Shown here piece by piece: positions 45,192-52,941 of a stretch of DNA of 64,000 nucleotides. The notes beneath the pieces were generated by a model. The model made no database searches, was not told the origin of the DNA, and worked only from the letters and a program-made list of their open reading frames with translations. The first letter of the stretch is position 1, and each line of letters begins with the position of its first letter. A program made the translations under genes and the position numbers. The DNA is from Halalkalibacter sp. APA_J-10(15) (lineage in GTDB: Bacteria > Bacillota > Bacilli > Bacillales > Bacillaceae_D), in assembly GCF_023017105.1 (NCBI RefSeq), contig NZ_JALKEV010000002.1:62001-126000 (forward strand), given 5' to 3'.

Positions 45192-45695
45192 TTAAATTTC
45201 ATCTAAAAATCTTTGAACCTCATTCGGTGATTTTAAAATAATAATTTGTTTATCTTCTGATAATTGTTCTAGCTTTATTAAAATGTCTGGTCTTTTAGTT
45301 TTTGGATAATTCCATATCCATTTTAAAAAGTTTAAATCAATTCTTTCTTCACATCCTTCACCCATATCTGGTCTTATTTTATTTCGGTACTGTATCATTC
45401 TTTTGCAAGCACGGTAAACACAAATTGTTCTATGAATATCAAGAAAGATTATTGTATCTGCTGCATTAAGTCTTATATCCATTGTCCCACCATAGTTTCC
45501 ATCGATAAGCCATTCTTCTTTATTCACTAAGTCATTTTGAACTTTTCTCTGTTCGTCCTTTGGCACTCCTACCCAATTAGGTTTCCAAAATAAAGCATCA
45601 AGGTGGTAAACATTTATTTTTAGCTTGTGACCTAATTGCCTTGCCAGTGTGGATTTACCTGAACCACCTGAACCAATAAGTATAACTTTTTTCAT
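45192..45695 (-). CDS. P-loop NTPase, 'DNA topology modulation protein' family
   Basis: 167 aa adenylate-kinase-like fold: Walker A IGSGGSGKSTLARQL, substrate-side YHLDALFWKPNW, and a lid-type region with IRPDMGEGCEER. The family is common as single genes in Bacillaceae; its substrate is not established despite the FlaR-derived name. The RBS AAGGAG is formed by the end of repeat K (CTCAATAAGGAG), and repeat J follows the stop: a clean example of a cassette-like unit. Confidence 0.8.
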   Translation of the reverse strand: MKKVILIGSGGSGKSTLARQLGHKLKINVYHLDALFWKPNWVGVPKDEQRKVQNDLVNKEEWLIDGNYGGTMDIRLNAADTIIFLDIHRTICVYRACKRMIQYRNKIRPDMGEGCEERIDLNFLKWIWNYPKTKRPDILIKLEQLSEDKQIIILKSPNEVQRFLDEI

Positions 45696-45705
45696 TATAT
45701 TCTCC

Positions 45706-45738
45706 TTATTGAGTTATCCTGCTTCGTTAGTTCATTAT
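45706..45738 (-). repeat. Oriented palindromic repeat, copy K
   Basis: Minus strand: TAATGAACTAACGAAGCAGG then ATAACTCAATAAG; its right arm runs into GGAG, the RBS of the P-loop gene. A weaker copy (..GGTAACGGGGGCAAGAGC) lies at 45842-45820. Confidence 0.65.
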
Positions 45739-45877
45739 CTTTGTAATTCAACTTTAACATAATATTCCAAAAAATCATCCACAAAAAGAAAAAAACACCA
45801 AATTAATGATAGTCTTGCTCAGCTCTTGCCCCCGTTACCATTCCTATAGTACATTTATTCACAATCTTGTAAATATA

Positions 45878-47299
45878 TCATTTATTGATTTTATTTTTTT
45901 TAAATATTGCAGGAAGGAGATTTGCAATAAAGGGTATGATTCCATTTGTCGCAACTATAACAACCAAAATATTAACTAATATTGCAACATCTGGTGCGAA
46001 AATTCGAATAGTTCTCCATGGACTATTCATTACATAAGTCAGAATAGGTATAATTCCAACTGCGAAAATAAATATTAAAATACCATAGGTGAAAGACCAC
46101 TTCTTACTTATAATTTTCTTACGTCTAATAATTATATGGATTACAGTTAATACTGCTATTAGAATAGTTACCGCCAAAAGAATCGATTGAAGACTATTAC
46201 CTGGTTTCGATAACTCACCAGGTTCAGTCCCATTCATTATAGAACGAATCCCTTCCATCATGTAATAAACTTGATAATCATCCATGATATGATATTTATT
46301 TGTCAAAAGGACTGCTGCAACATCTTGGTCAGGTATAAAGAACATTTCTGCTCTGAAATCCGATGTTGCTCCCCCATGGAAAGGAAAATGTTCTTTTTTA
46401 GAAAAACGCCAACCTAAGCCGTATGTTTTACCTTCTTCTGGTGGATTTTTTATTAACTCGAGGTATTGTTCTGATAATAAGTCTCCACCTTCTAACATGA
46501 ATGTTAAAAACTTTGACAAGTCATTTGTACTGGAAGCTATATAGCCGTATGGTGCTCCCGCATTATCATAGAAACCGTCACTTTTTATCGGTTGGCCGAA
46601 CCATGACTCGAACCCAGATACGTATCCTTTATCAACTATTCTTTTATAGTCAGCAGCCGAATGATTCATGCTAAGTGGTGTAAAGATACTCTGATTCAAA
46701 TATTCTGAAAAGGTTTGGTTTGTCACTTGTTCAACGATTTCTCCCAAGAGCAAATAGTTAGCAGAGGTATATTCATAAACCTCTCCAGGATCGTGAGACA
46801 GCTCTACGCCACTCAGTTCTGTAACTGCTTGAGTGATTGCTCCCATGCTCTCCCTCTCCACGTCTGTAACTTTAAAGCCATCATATCTACTAATACCACT
46901 TGTATGTTCTAATAGATGCAACACTGTAATTTTTTTTGTACTTTCTGTTTGATAGTTAAACGATGGAATATAAGTCTGAATTGGTTCGTCAAGCTTGATT
47001 TTGCCATCTTCAACTAACGTCATGATAGCCAAGGCTGTTATCGGTTTACTTAATGAACCAATAAGAAAAGGTGTATCTGAAGTAACACTTGACCCATTGC
47101 TCATTATTCCCCAATTACCTTGATAGAAGTTTTCTCCATTTTTTATAATCTTCAGTGATGCTCCAGGAATGTTATATGTATCTAAAGAATTCTCTATATA
47201 TTTTTCTATTTTTTGCCTAGCATCATCCGTATTTGCAAAGGCATTAATAGGATTTGACAGAAACAGTATAATGACTAATAAAACAATTGCTTTTTTCAT
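45878..47299 (-). CDS. Serine hydrolase (beta-lactamase class C family) with membrane tail
   Basis: 473 aa. Signal peptide ~1-23 (ending AFA), then an extracytoplasmic penicillin-binding-protein/class C fold: nucleophile SLSK (S-x-x-K) at ~81, YTSAN replacing the usual Y-x-N motif, and FHGGAT in place of KTG. Four C-terminal membrane helices (~370-465) anchor it. It resembles the FmtA/PbpE-type group; substrate may be a D-Ala peptide or ester rather than a drug. Cotranscribed with the TetR gene 41 bases upstream. Confidence 0.85.
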   Translation of the reverse strand: MKKAIVLLVIILFLSNPINAFANTDDARQKIEKYIENSLDTYNIPGASLKIIKNGENFYQGNWGIMSNGSSVTSDTPFLIGSLSKPITALAIMTLVEDGKIKLDEPIQTYIPSFNYQTESTKKITVLHLLEHTSGISRYDGFKVTDVERESMGAITQAVTELSGVELSHDPGEVYEYTSANYLLLGEIVEQVTNQTFSEYLNQSIFTPLSMNHSAADYKRIVDKGYVSGFESWFGQPIKSDGFYDNAGAPYGYIASSTNDLSKFLTFMLEGGDLLSEQYLELIKNPPEEGKTYGLGWRFSKKEHFPFHGGATSDFRAEMFFIPDQDVAAVLLTNKYHIMDDYQVYYMMEGIRSIMNGTEPGELSKPGNSLQSILLAVTILIAVLTVIHIIIRRKKIISKKWSFTYGILIFIFAVGIIPILTYVMNSPWRTIRIFAPDVAILVNILVVIVATNGIIPFIANLLPAIFKKNKINK

Positions 47300-47340
47300 T
47301 GGATTTTGCTCCCCTTGGTCTATATTAACAATACTACTGC

Positions 47341-47904
47341 CTACTCATCCTTTAAAAGTCCATTTGAAATCTCTATCAATAAATCATAAGTTTTATCTAT
47401 ATCAAATTCCTTATCTATTATTTTTTGAAGGGCTAATCCATCAAAACAGGCTAACAAAATACTCGCTAGAGCATTTGCCTTACTAGGATTATTTGTCAAC
47501 TTTTGCAAAGGTTTTGACAGACTCTCTCTTCCATTTTGTAAAATGTTCATAACTTCCTTTTGATATGTCTCTCCTTTTAAGCCCAGAGAATAAAGCTCGT
47601 ATCTCCATAGATACCAAAGCGGGTCATTTTCCACCCTAGATTTAATTTCAAGTAAAACTTCTGAAGGGTTAATTTGGGAACTTTCTTCTGTACCATATTT
47701 ACTGTGGTATTTAGTTTGAATATCGTTCTGAACAGAGAAAAGTAATTCTTCCTTATTCTTAAAATAATAATGAACCAATCCTGGTGTTATATTAGCATTT
47801 TTAGCAATATCCTTTATTGAAGTATTATTAAAACCCTTAGTGCTGAACTCTTTATATGCAGAATCTATTAATCGTTGGCGTTTACCTGTATCCCTTGTAT
47901 TCAT
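47341..47904 (-). CDS. TetR-family regulator
   Basis: 187 aa. N-terminal helix-turn-helix FSTKGFNNTSIKDIAKNANI, followed by TPGLVHYYFKNKEEL, then a helical ligand domain. AGAGGTG stands upstream of ATG 47904. First gene of the unit with the serine hydrolase, and preceded by a perfect palindrome (47924-47935) likely bound by it. Probably an autoregulated repressor of the hydrolase; ligand unknown. Confidence 0.85.
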   Translation of the reverse strand: MNTRDTGKRQRLIDSAYKEFSTKGFNNTSIKDIAKNANITPGLVHYYFKNKEELLFSVQNDIQTKYHSKYGTEESSQINPSEVLLEIKSRVENDPLWYLWRYELYSLGLKGETYQKEVMNILQNGRESLSKPLQKLTNNPSKANALASILLACFDGLALQKIIDKEFDIDKTYDLLIEISNGLLKDE

Positions 47905-47923
47905 TACATCACCTCTTTGTTAT

Positions 47924-47935
47924 TTGGTCGACCAA
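47924..47935. promoter_or_regulatory. Probable TetR operator
   Basis: Perfect palindrome TTGGTCGACCAA, 20 bases upstream of the tetR start; followed by CCAAAT, which extends the partial symmetry. Confidence 0.6.
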
Positions 47936-47995
47936 CCAAATTACACTTGAGATTTTTAACAAAAACAATAGAACAAAAGATACATCTTAATCTTC

Positions 47996-48155
47996 CACGC
48001 TTGTTCAACAAACCTCCCTCAATAAACTAATCACAATTCTCTAGTATTCTCAGGTTTACATAGTTAAATCATTAAGCTGCTTCTCTACAAATTCAGTTTA
48101 ACCCCGTTGAAGAGCGATAGCTTCTTTCGCTATCGCCTCCGCTACTTTAATAAGC
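47996..48155 (-). repeat. Cluster of palindromic repeats (L, M and a weak copy)
   Basis: Copy M (48155-48093, minus): CTTATTAAAGTAGCGGAGGC, a perfect stem GCGATAGC / GCTATCGC around GAAAGAA, then TCTTCAACGGGGTTAAAC. A weaker copy at 48090-48060 has GAAGCAGCTTAATGATTTAA, and copy L at 48030-47996 is degenerate. They lie between the NUDIX stop and tetR. Confidence 0.6.
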
Positions 48156-48174
48156 GTTTACCTCTAATATAATC

Positions 48175-48798
48175 TTAATCCAAATTGTTCATCTCTCTTA
48201 GTAAATATTGAAGCCACTCATTTTGAGGAGAAACAACATGCGGTAAGTTATCTATTGGATACCAACATAATTTAAAGTTTTGATTATCTGTCTCTATTTC
48301 CCATTCATCCAGATAACTGTTCGATTGGAGATGATAAAATTGTCTTGTTACTTTTGATGCTAAATTCAATTTTTCCGTCCAACCAGTTATCTGATACGTT
48401 ACGTAATTCGGTTCTGGGAATTTATCCCCCTCTTTATATGTAATTTGCACAAATTGACCTTGATTTCTTTCATGTAGAACAGTAATACCTCTTCTTATTT
48501 CTGCCCATTGGAAACTTGATATGTCTGGTCTTGAATATATTTTCGCCTTATCAAAAATGATGTACTTACCTTCTAAATTTTGTTCCTGTTTTCCTATACG
48601 TTTACATGAAACAAATTCTTGGAGACCCGTTTCTTCAATGGCTTCTCTAATAGCGGCTTGATGGAAGTCTTCATTTATTTCGACTGTACCTGCTGGTATT
48701 TGAATACCTGCATTTGGGTGCTGAATTAAAAGAAGTTCAGATTTGTTATCTTTTTTTCTTGTAATAAAACATGTAACCTTTTCTAATACTTTTTCCAT
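48175..48798 (-). CDS. NUDIX hydrolase
   Basis: 207 aa from ATG 48798 (GGAGGG upstream). The Nudix box is complete: G-TVEIN-E-DFHQAAI-REAIEETGL (G-x5-E-x7-REx2EExG-L), with the substrate loop HPNAGIQIPAG before it. Cleaves a nucleoside-diphosphate-linked compound; specificity not readable. Longer than MutT because of a C-terminal extension (YHLQSNSYLDEWEIETDNQN). Stand-alone unit; repeat M follows its stop by 20 bases. Confidence 0.85.
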   Translation of the reverse strand: MEKVLEKVTCFITRKKDNKSELLLIQHPNAGIQIPAGTVEINEDFHQAAIREAIEETGLQEFVSCKRIGKQEQNLEGKYIIFDKAKIYSRPDISSFQWAEIRRGITVLHERNQGQFVQITYKEGDKFPEPNYVTYQITGWTEKLNLASKVTRQFYHLQSNSYLDEWEIETDNQNFKLCWYPIDNLPHVVSPQNEWLQYLLREMNNLD

Positions 48799-48874
48799 AA
48801 TCCCTCCAAAAATAGTAAAGCAGGCTGTCACCTAAACTTTTCCTAATATTTCAATAAAATTTAGTCAATATCAT

Positions 48875-49270
48875 TCATTTTTTGTGCATTACAAATTGAG
48901 ATTTACCATACTTAAATGCATTTTTCTCATAAAATGGAATTAAATCCTTTTCACAAAACAGGCTAATTACATCAATGTGCGAAAGTTCCTTTACTAATTT
49001 TGAGACAATTTTTGTTCCAATACCTGATTTTTGAAATTTTTTATGTATTACAACGTCTTCTATATAAGCCCTAAAATTACCGTCTGATACTGCCCTTGCA
49101 AACCCAATAAGAACATCACCTTTCCAAGCACCAACCGACACTTCTTGTTTTAACATTTTTTCAATATCTTGTTCTTTTCTTTCTTCCCACCAACCTACAT
49201 CCCTATATAGTTTCATAAGTTCATTAGCTTTTATTGGCCTTTCGGTAAAACTCATTACCTCCACAATCAT
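48875..49270 (-). CDS. GNAT-family N-acetyltransferase
   Basis: 131 aa, start at ATG 49270 (GGGGGT upstream). The acetyl-CoA-binding motif is EDVVIHKKFQKSGIGTKIV (variant of Q/R-x-x-G-x-G), preceded by WKGDVLIGFARAVSDG and followed by FCEKDLIPFYEKNAFKYG, the normal end of a GNAT fold. Acceptor amine unknown. Single-gene unit of the array; repeat N lies 75 bases upstream. Confidence 0.85.
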   Translation of the reverse strand: MIVEVMSFTERPIKANELMKLYRDVGWWEERKEQDIEKMLKQEVSVGAWKGDVLIGFARAVSDGNFRAYIEDVVIHKKFQKSGIGTKIVSKLVKELSHIDVISLFCEKDLIPFYEKNAFKYGKSQFVMHKK

Positions 49271-49344
49271 CTTGCCAACCCCCATTACGATTTACTATAT
49301 ATACACTAACTGTTTTATGTTGACGTATTGAACTAATCTGACCA

Positions 49345-49395
49345 ATAGTTGAAGAGCGATAGCCTTGTTCAGCTATCGCACCTGTTTTTTAAAGT
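49345..49395 (-). repeat. Oriented palindromic repeat, copy N, overlapping a stop codon
   Basis: Minus strand: CAGGTGCGATAGC, loop TGAACAAG, GCTATCGC, then TCTTCAACTATTGG. Same 8-bp stem as copy M with a different loop. It encodes the last four codons (R-C-D-S) and TGA of the phosphotransferase gene. Confidence 0.75.
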
Positions 49396-50322
49396 GTTAT
49401 TCTTCACAAAGGTAGATTCCATTTTATACCACTTAGGTTTTATTTTGTTAAAGTAATCATGATCTTCTAAATACATGTATACTTTATCTAACATCTCATT
49501 CATGTTGTTTGGGATAGTTTTTAAAGTCCAAATTACAGTTGAGAAAACGCACATTGCCAGGTAAAGTGAATACAACCTCCAAAAATCTTCAACAGGTTCG
49601 TTATTATTAAAATAACCTCTGATTTGTCCTATTGAAAAAGGTATGCTTACTCCTCGGCTAAAAATCCCTATCTTTAGAAATTCATGAATAGGATCTCCCC
49701 AATCATACCTGTTAAAGTCTATAACTCCAGCGAATTTATTATTATTCACAATGATATTGCCAAGGTGAAAATCATCATGTTGAAATAAGTTCGGGCGTTG
49801 TTTCATGAGGTGGATATTCTCATCAATAAAACTCATTATTTTTTGGTCATTTTTAACCTTCACCTCACATTCTAAGTAAGCATCAATATACATCCTATGT
49901 TTTTCAACTTTCCTCGAATACCACGAAGAGATATGGTCTGGAGCAGATAATCTGTGCATTTTTCTTAATTCTTTTCCCGCCTCAATACCAATAATAAATT
50001 GTTCTTGCTCTGAGTATTTTAAAATTTCATCCTCAGCGTCCTTACCCTCTATGTATGATGTGATCATATACCCCCGATTTCCTACTTCACCAATTGAAAT
50101 CGGTTGTGAACAAGTAACGTGGTAATTCTGCATCCTATGCAAAATAAAATATTCTCTCTTCTTTAATTCCAACTGTTCTAAATTAAACATCCGAAGTAAT
50201 AGCTTATTGTTACCTTCCATATGTATTAGATATTTTTCATCTGAGGAAAACCCCTTTTCAATTTCAATAACTTCTTTACAATTACTTATTAACGGAATCT
50301 GTTTTATTAATGCTTTACTCAC
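49369..50322 (-). CDS. Aminoglycoside/choline-kinase-like phosphotransferase
   Basis: 317 aa. Catalytic loop FQHDDFHLGNIIV (H-x-D-x4-N type) and metal-binding VIDFNRYDWGDPIHEF identify an APH/CHK-family kinase. The N-lobe begins with KALIKQIPLISNCKEVIEIE. It could phosphorylate an aminoglycoside or another small molecule; the family is diverse, so resistance is not proven. The final C-D-S residues and stop are encoded by repeat N, and repeats O lie upstream. Confidence 0.85.
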   Translation of the reverse strand: MSKALIKQIPLISNCKEVIEIEKGFSSDEKYLIHMEGNNKLLLRMFNLEQLELKKREYFILHRMQNYHVTCSQPISIGEVGNRGYMITSYIEGKDAEDEILKYSEQEQFIIGIEAGKELRKMHRLSAPDHISSWYSRKVEKHRMYIDAYLECEVKVKNDQKIMSFIDENIHLMKQRPNLFQHDDFHLGNIIVNNNKFAGVIDFNRYDWGDPIHEFLKIGIFSRGVSIPFSIGQIRGYFNNNEPVEDFWRLYSLYLAMCVFSTVIWTLKTIPNNMNEMLDKVYMYLEDHDYFNKIKPKWYKMESTFVKNNTLKNRCDS

Positions 50323-50667
50323 ACCTTACCCCCGACACTAAATTTTTGGAGCAATACAATAATCACCAAATTGTACAACGGTTTCATTATTGTAAACATT
50401 CTATTGACGACGGAATATTAGATTGAAAGGATAGACTGGTTTAAATGCAATTATAATTATACATTCATAGTACTTAGCATTATTTTTAATTTGTTTTATC
50501 AGACACCCCGTTCTTGTTACTTACTTTATAACAAAAAATCAATCAAACTTCTTAAAGTAAACCGCTCCGTTACTTTAAGCACAATTCTTTACAATCTCTA
50601 ATTATCTTAACATAAATTCCCTATTTAATTACCAACTCTTATTCTATTATCTTGCTGATTACGGAAC
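50323..50667. other. Non-coding stretch at the right end of the array
   Basis: No gene. It contains the two repeat copies O (50498-50595). This marks the junction between accessory DNA and the conserved yhbH-prkA region. Confidence 0.5.
50498..50595 (-). repeat. Oriented palindromic repeat, two copies (O)
   Basis: Minus strand 50595-50549: TTGTAAAGAATTGTGCTTAA then AGTAACGGAGCGGTTTACTT TAAGAA; contains a perfect 10-bp stem CTTAAAGTAA / TTACTTTAAG (50551-50579). A second, degenerate copy (TAAAGTAAGTAACAAGAACG GGGTGTCTGATA) is at 50532-50498. Confidence 0.75.
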
Positions 50668-50696
50668 AAAAAAAATCCTGCATCAATACAGGACTT
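50668..50696 (-). terminator. Terminator of yhbH
   Basis: AGTCCTG / CAGGATT stem followed by eight T on the minus strand. Confidence 0.85.
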
Positions 50697-50762
50697 TTGA
50701 TCAAGCTTTTTATAAACGGTGCAACGTTATTTCAAATCTACAATAGCCGCATGAAAATCCGT

Positions 50763-51938
50763 CTAGACTTTTTCTATTTCTCTTTTTTCAAAAAAATGCA
50801 ATAATGATCTAAACACATCTTTCTTTTCTCTTAGCTGAAAATATTTGAAACGATCATCTTCAACTTTTGAGTAAATATTCATTAATTGTGTACCTCTTGA
50901 AGAACTGTATTGATTCACCTCCCCATATCCAAACATACTCGACACTTCCATTAGCTGCTGCACAAGCTTCAAGCAGCGGGCGTTATCTGATGTTAAATTA
51001 TCGCCATCTGAAAAGTGAAACGGGTAAATATTATAGCGGATCGGATCATATTTGTTGCTAATTATTTCTAGCGCCTTGCGGTAAGCGGATGAACAAATCG
51101 TTCCACCACTTTCTCCTTTGTTAAAGAAATCACCCTCTGATACGACCTTTGCCTCCGTATGATGAGCAATAAACTCAATATCAACGGTTTCGTATTTCGT
51201 ACGAAGGAAACGGGTCATCCAAAAGAAGAAGCTTCTTGCCATATACTTCTCCCATCGTCCCATCGAGCCGCTTGTATCCATCATCGCAATCACAACCGCC
51301 TTCGATTCGGGCTTTACAATTTCATTCCACGTTTTAAAGCGTAAATCATCATTATAAATGGGAACAATACCTGGTCTACCTTCAAGTGCATTACGTTTAA
51401 TCGCTGATAAAATTGTTCTTCTTTTGTCAATATTCCCCATTAATCCTTTCTTTCGAATGTCGTTAAAGCTAATGTCTTCAAGAACAATTTCATTTTCTTC
51501 TTTTTGCTGAAGGTTCGGTAGCTCTAACTCGCGAAATAATAATTCTTCCAACTCCATAATCGACACTTCTGCCTCTGAGTAATCTTCTCCTGGTTGATCT
51601 CCAGCACCTTTCCCTTTACCAGGTCCTTTTTGTTTGTCGCCATTTGGATCGCGTGCGACTACATCTCCGACCTTACTATCTCCTTTGCCTTGGCCTACAT
51701 GCTTATTTTTATCATAATTATAGCGAATCTTATACTCATCTAATGACCGAATTGGAATGCGAATCACATCTCGACCATTTGACATGACGATGTTCTCCTC
51801 ACTCACGAGATCAGGAAGGTTTTTCTTAATTGCTTCCTGTACTTTCTCTTGGTGTCGTCGCTGGTCTTGATGACCCTTCTGATGTAAGGACCAATTTTCT
51901 TGTGAGATAACAAATTGACGTTGATTACTGTTCGCCAT
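50763..51938 (-). CDS. yhbH: Sporulation protein YhbH (VWA-like domain)
   Basis: 391 aa, standard length. Contains [20 protein letters not shown] and a von Willebrand A-type MIDAS motif [20 protein letters not shown] (D-x-S-x-S). The N-terminus is basic and glutamine-rich. In B. subtilis yhbH belongs to the sigma-E mother-cell regulon and works with prkA; both genes are here, separated by a signal peptidase gene. Good RBS AAAGGAGG before ATG 51938. The molecular role is still unclear, perhaps as an AAA-kinase partner. Confidence 0.92.
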   Translation of the reverse strand: MANSNQRQFVISQENWSLHQKGHQDQRRHQEKVQEAIKKNLPDLVSEENIVMSNGRDVIRIPIRSLDEYKIRYNYDKNKHVGQGKGDSKVGDVVARDPNGDKQKGPGKGKGAGDQPGEDYSEAEVSIMELEELLFRELELPNLQQKEENEIVLEDISFNDIRKKGLMGNIDKRRTILSAIKRNALEGRPGIVPIYNDDLRFKTWNEIVKPESKAVVIAMMDTSGSMGRWEKYMARSFFFWMTRFLRTKYETVDIEFIAHHTEAKVVSEGDFFNKGESGGTICSSAYRKALEIISNKYDPIRYNIYPFHFSDGDNLTSDNARCLKLVQQLMEVSSMFGYGEVNQYSSSRGTQLMNIYSKVEDDRFKYFQLREKKDVFRSLLHFFEKREIEKV

Positions 51939-52150
51939 GTGATTCCCTCCTTTTTTTTATATCGCTTTGCTACTTACATGTTATCGAGTCACACAATCAC
52001 TTTGACGTGCATACAATGATGACGTCTAGAGCCATTACATCGTTACTTTTTAGCTAACATCCACTTCATTAGGGCTCAAAAATAACTTACTCTATCATAT
52101 GCAGACAAGAAAAAGAGTTGCTAATAAATTCTGACAAAAACACTGCATGA

Positions 52151-52180
52151 AAAAAGGACAGGCTTAATTAGCCTATCCTC
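52151..52180 (-). terminator. Terminator of signal peptidase gene
   Basis: AGGATAGGCT / AAGCCTGTCCT stem with TTTTTT on the minus strand. Confidence 0.85.
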
Positions 52181-52188
52181 CATTCCAT

Positions 52189-52725
52189 TCATTTGACGGT
52201 TCCAACATCTGTAATTGGCCAAAATCTTAAATCAACTTTGCCGACTATATGATCCATTGGAATAAACCCAAGTCTTCTACTATCTAAACTATTAGGGCGA
52301 TTATCTCCTAAAACGAACACATGATCCTCCGGTACTTTCTCCTCCATAGCAAAGTCGCGTGTGTAGCGATCACGCCCGTCCTCTGTCGTTACTTCTAAAA
52401 AAGGCTCTTCTATTTCTTCACCGTTAATGTATAACGTATCATTGATATATGATATTTGATCTCCTGGTAATCCTATTACTCGCTTAATATAATCTTCTGT
52501 CTCACTTGCATGAAAAACGACAAGATCAAAACGTTGTGGATCTGAAAAGCCATAACCTACCTTATTCACAATGAATTTTTCACCATCAAACACACTAGGC
52601 TCCATCGATTCCCCTTGTACCTCATAGCTTGTGAAAAGGAATGTCCGGATTAAAAATGCTAAAAGAAGTGCAACTACAATAGCCTTGATCCATTCCATCC
52701 ATTCATTTTTCGTTGTCTCCATCAT
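52189..52725 (-). CDS. lepB: Type I signal peptidase (SipS-type)
   Basis: 178 aa with one N-terminal membrane helix (WIKAIVVALLLAFLIRTFLF), the catalytic Ser in VQGESMEPSV, the catalytic Lys in EDYIKRVIGLPGD and the C-terminal LGDNRPNSLDSRRLGFI box. It removes signal peptides from secreted preproteins on the outer face of the membrane. It lies between prkA and yhbH, as a separate unit with its own terminator. Start ATG has GGGG five to eight bases upstream (two adjacent ATGs). Bacillus has several paralogues; which one this is cannot be told. Confidence 0.92.
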   Translation of the reverse strand: MMETTKNEWMEWIKAIVVALLLAFLIRTFLFTSYEVQGESMEPSVFDGEKFIVNKVGYGFSDPQRFDLVVFHASETEDYIKRVIGLPGDQISYINDTLYINGEEIEEPFLEVTTEDGRDRYTRDFAMEEKVPEDHVFVLGDNRPNSLDSRRLGFIPMDHIVGKVDLRFWPITDVGTVK

Positions 52726-52888
52726 CGTATCCCCGACCCATCTACACCGTTTCCTTTAATTTACCACTGTTATCGAATCATCACAAGGATCAATCACACC
52801 AAATTCACATCAATATCAATCATTTCGTCCAATTTTACCTTGTCCCATAGTAGCATGTTACATTTTGGTAACAACTAATTAATGATAG

Positions 52889-52929
52889 GATGCGCCTAAT
52901 GTGGAGAGCATCACCACATTAGGCGCATC
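52889..52929. terminator. Perfect 16-bp stem-loop after prkA
   Basis: GATGCGCCTAATGTGG (52889-52904) pairs exactly with 52914-52929, nine-base loop. No T-run on the minus strand; it may protect the 3' end of the prkA mRNA or act as a terminator of weaker type. Confidence 0.6.
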
Positions 52930-52941
52930 ACACATGCGATA

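Larger units (their letters stand above)
42268..50595 (-). other. Cassette-like array of small genes separated by oriented palindromes
   Basis: About ten one- or two-gene units, all minus strand except a dead tyrosine recombinase at 44527, are separated by palindromic repeat copies whose core always reads AACGGGTGC or AACGGAGCAG on the coding strand. Units differ in function and G+C. Repeat arms merge with stop codons or ribosome binding sites, which marks the repeats as unit boundaries. Resemblance to integron cassettes is structural only; no integron integrase is present. Confidence 0.6.

Noticed and set aside
50549-50595. Considered a CRISPR-like repeat set because of many palindromes in 42-50 kb
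   Set aside because: Copies are spaced by whole genes, vary in sequence and have no regular spacers or cas genes.
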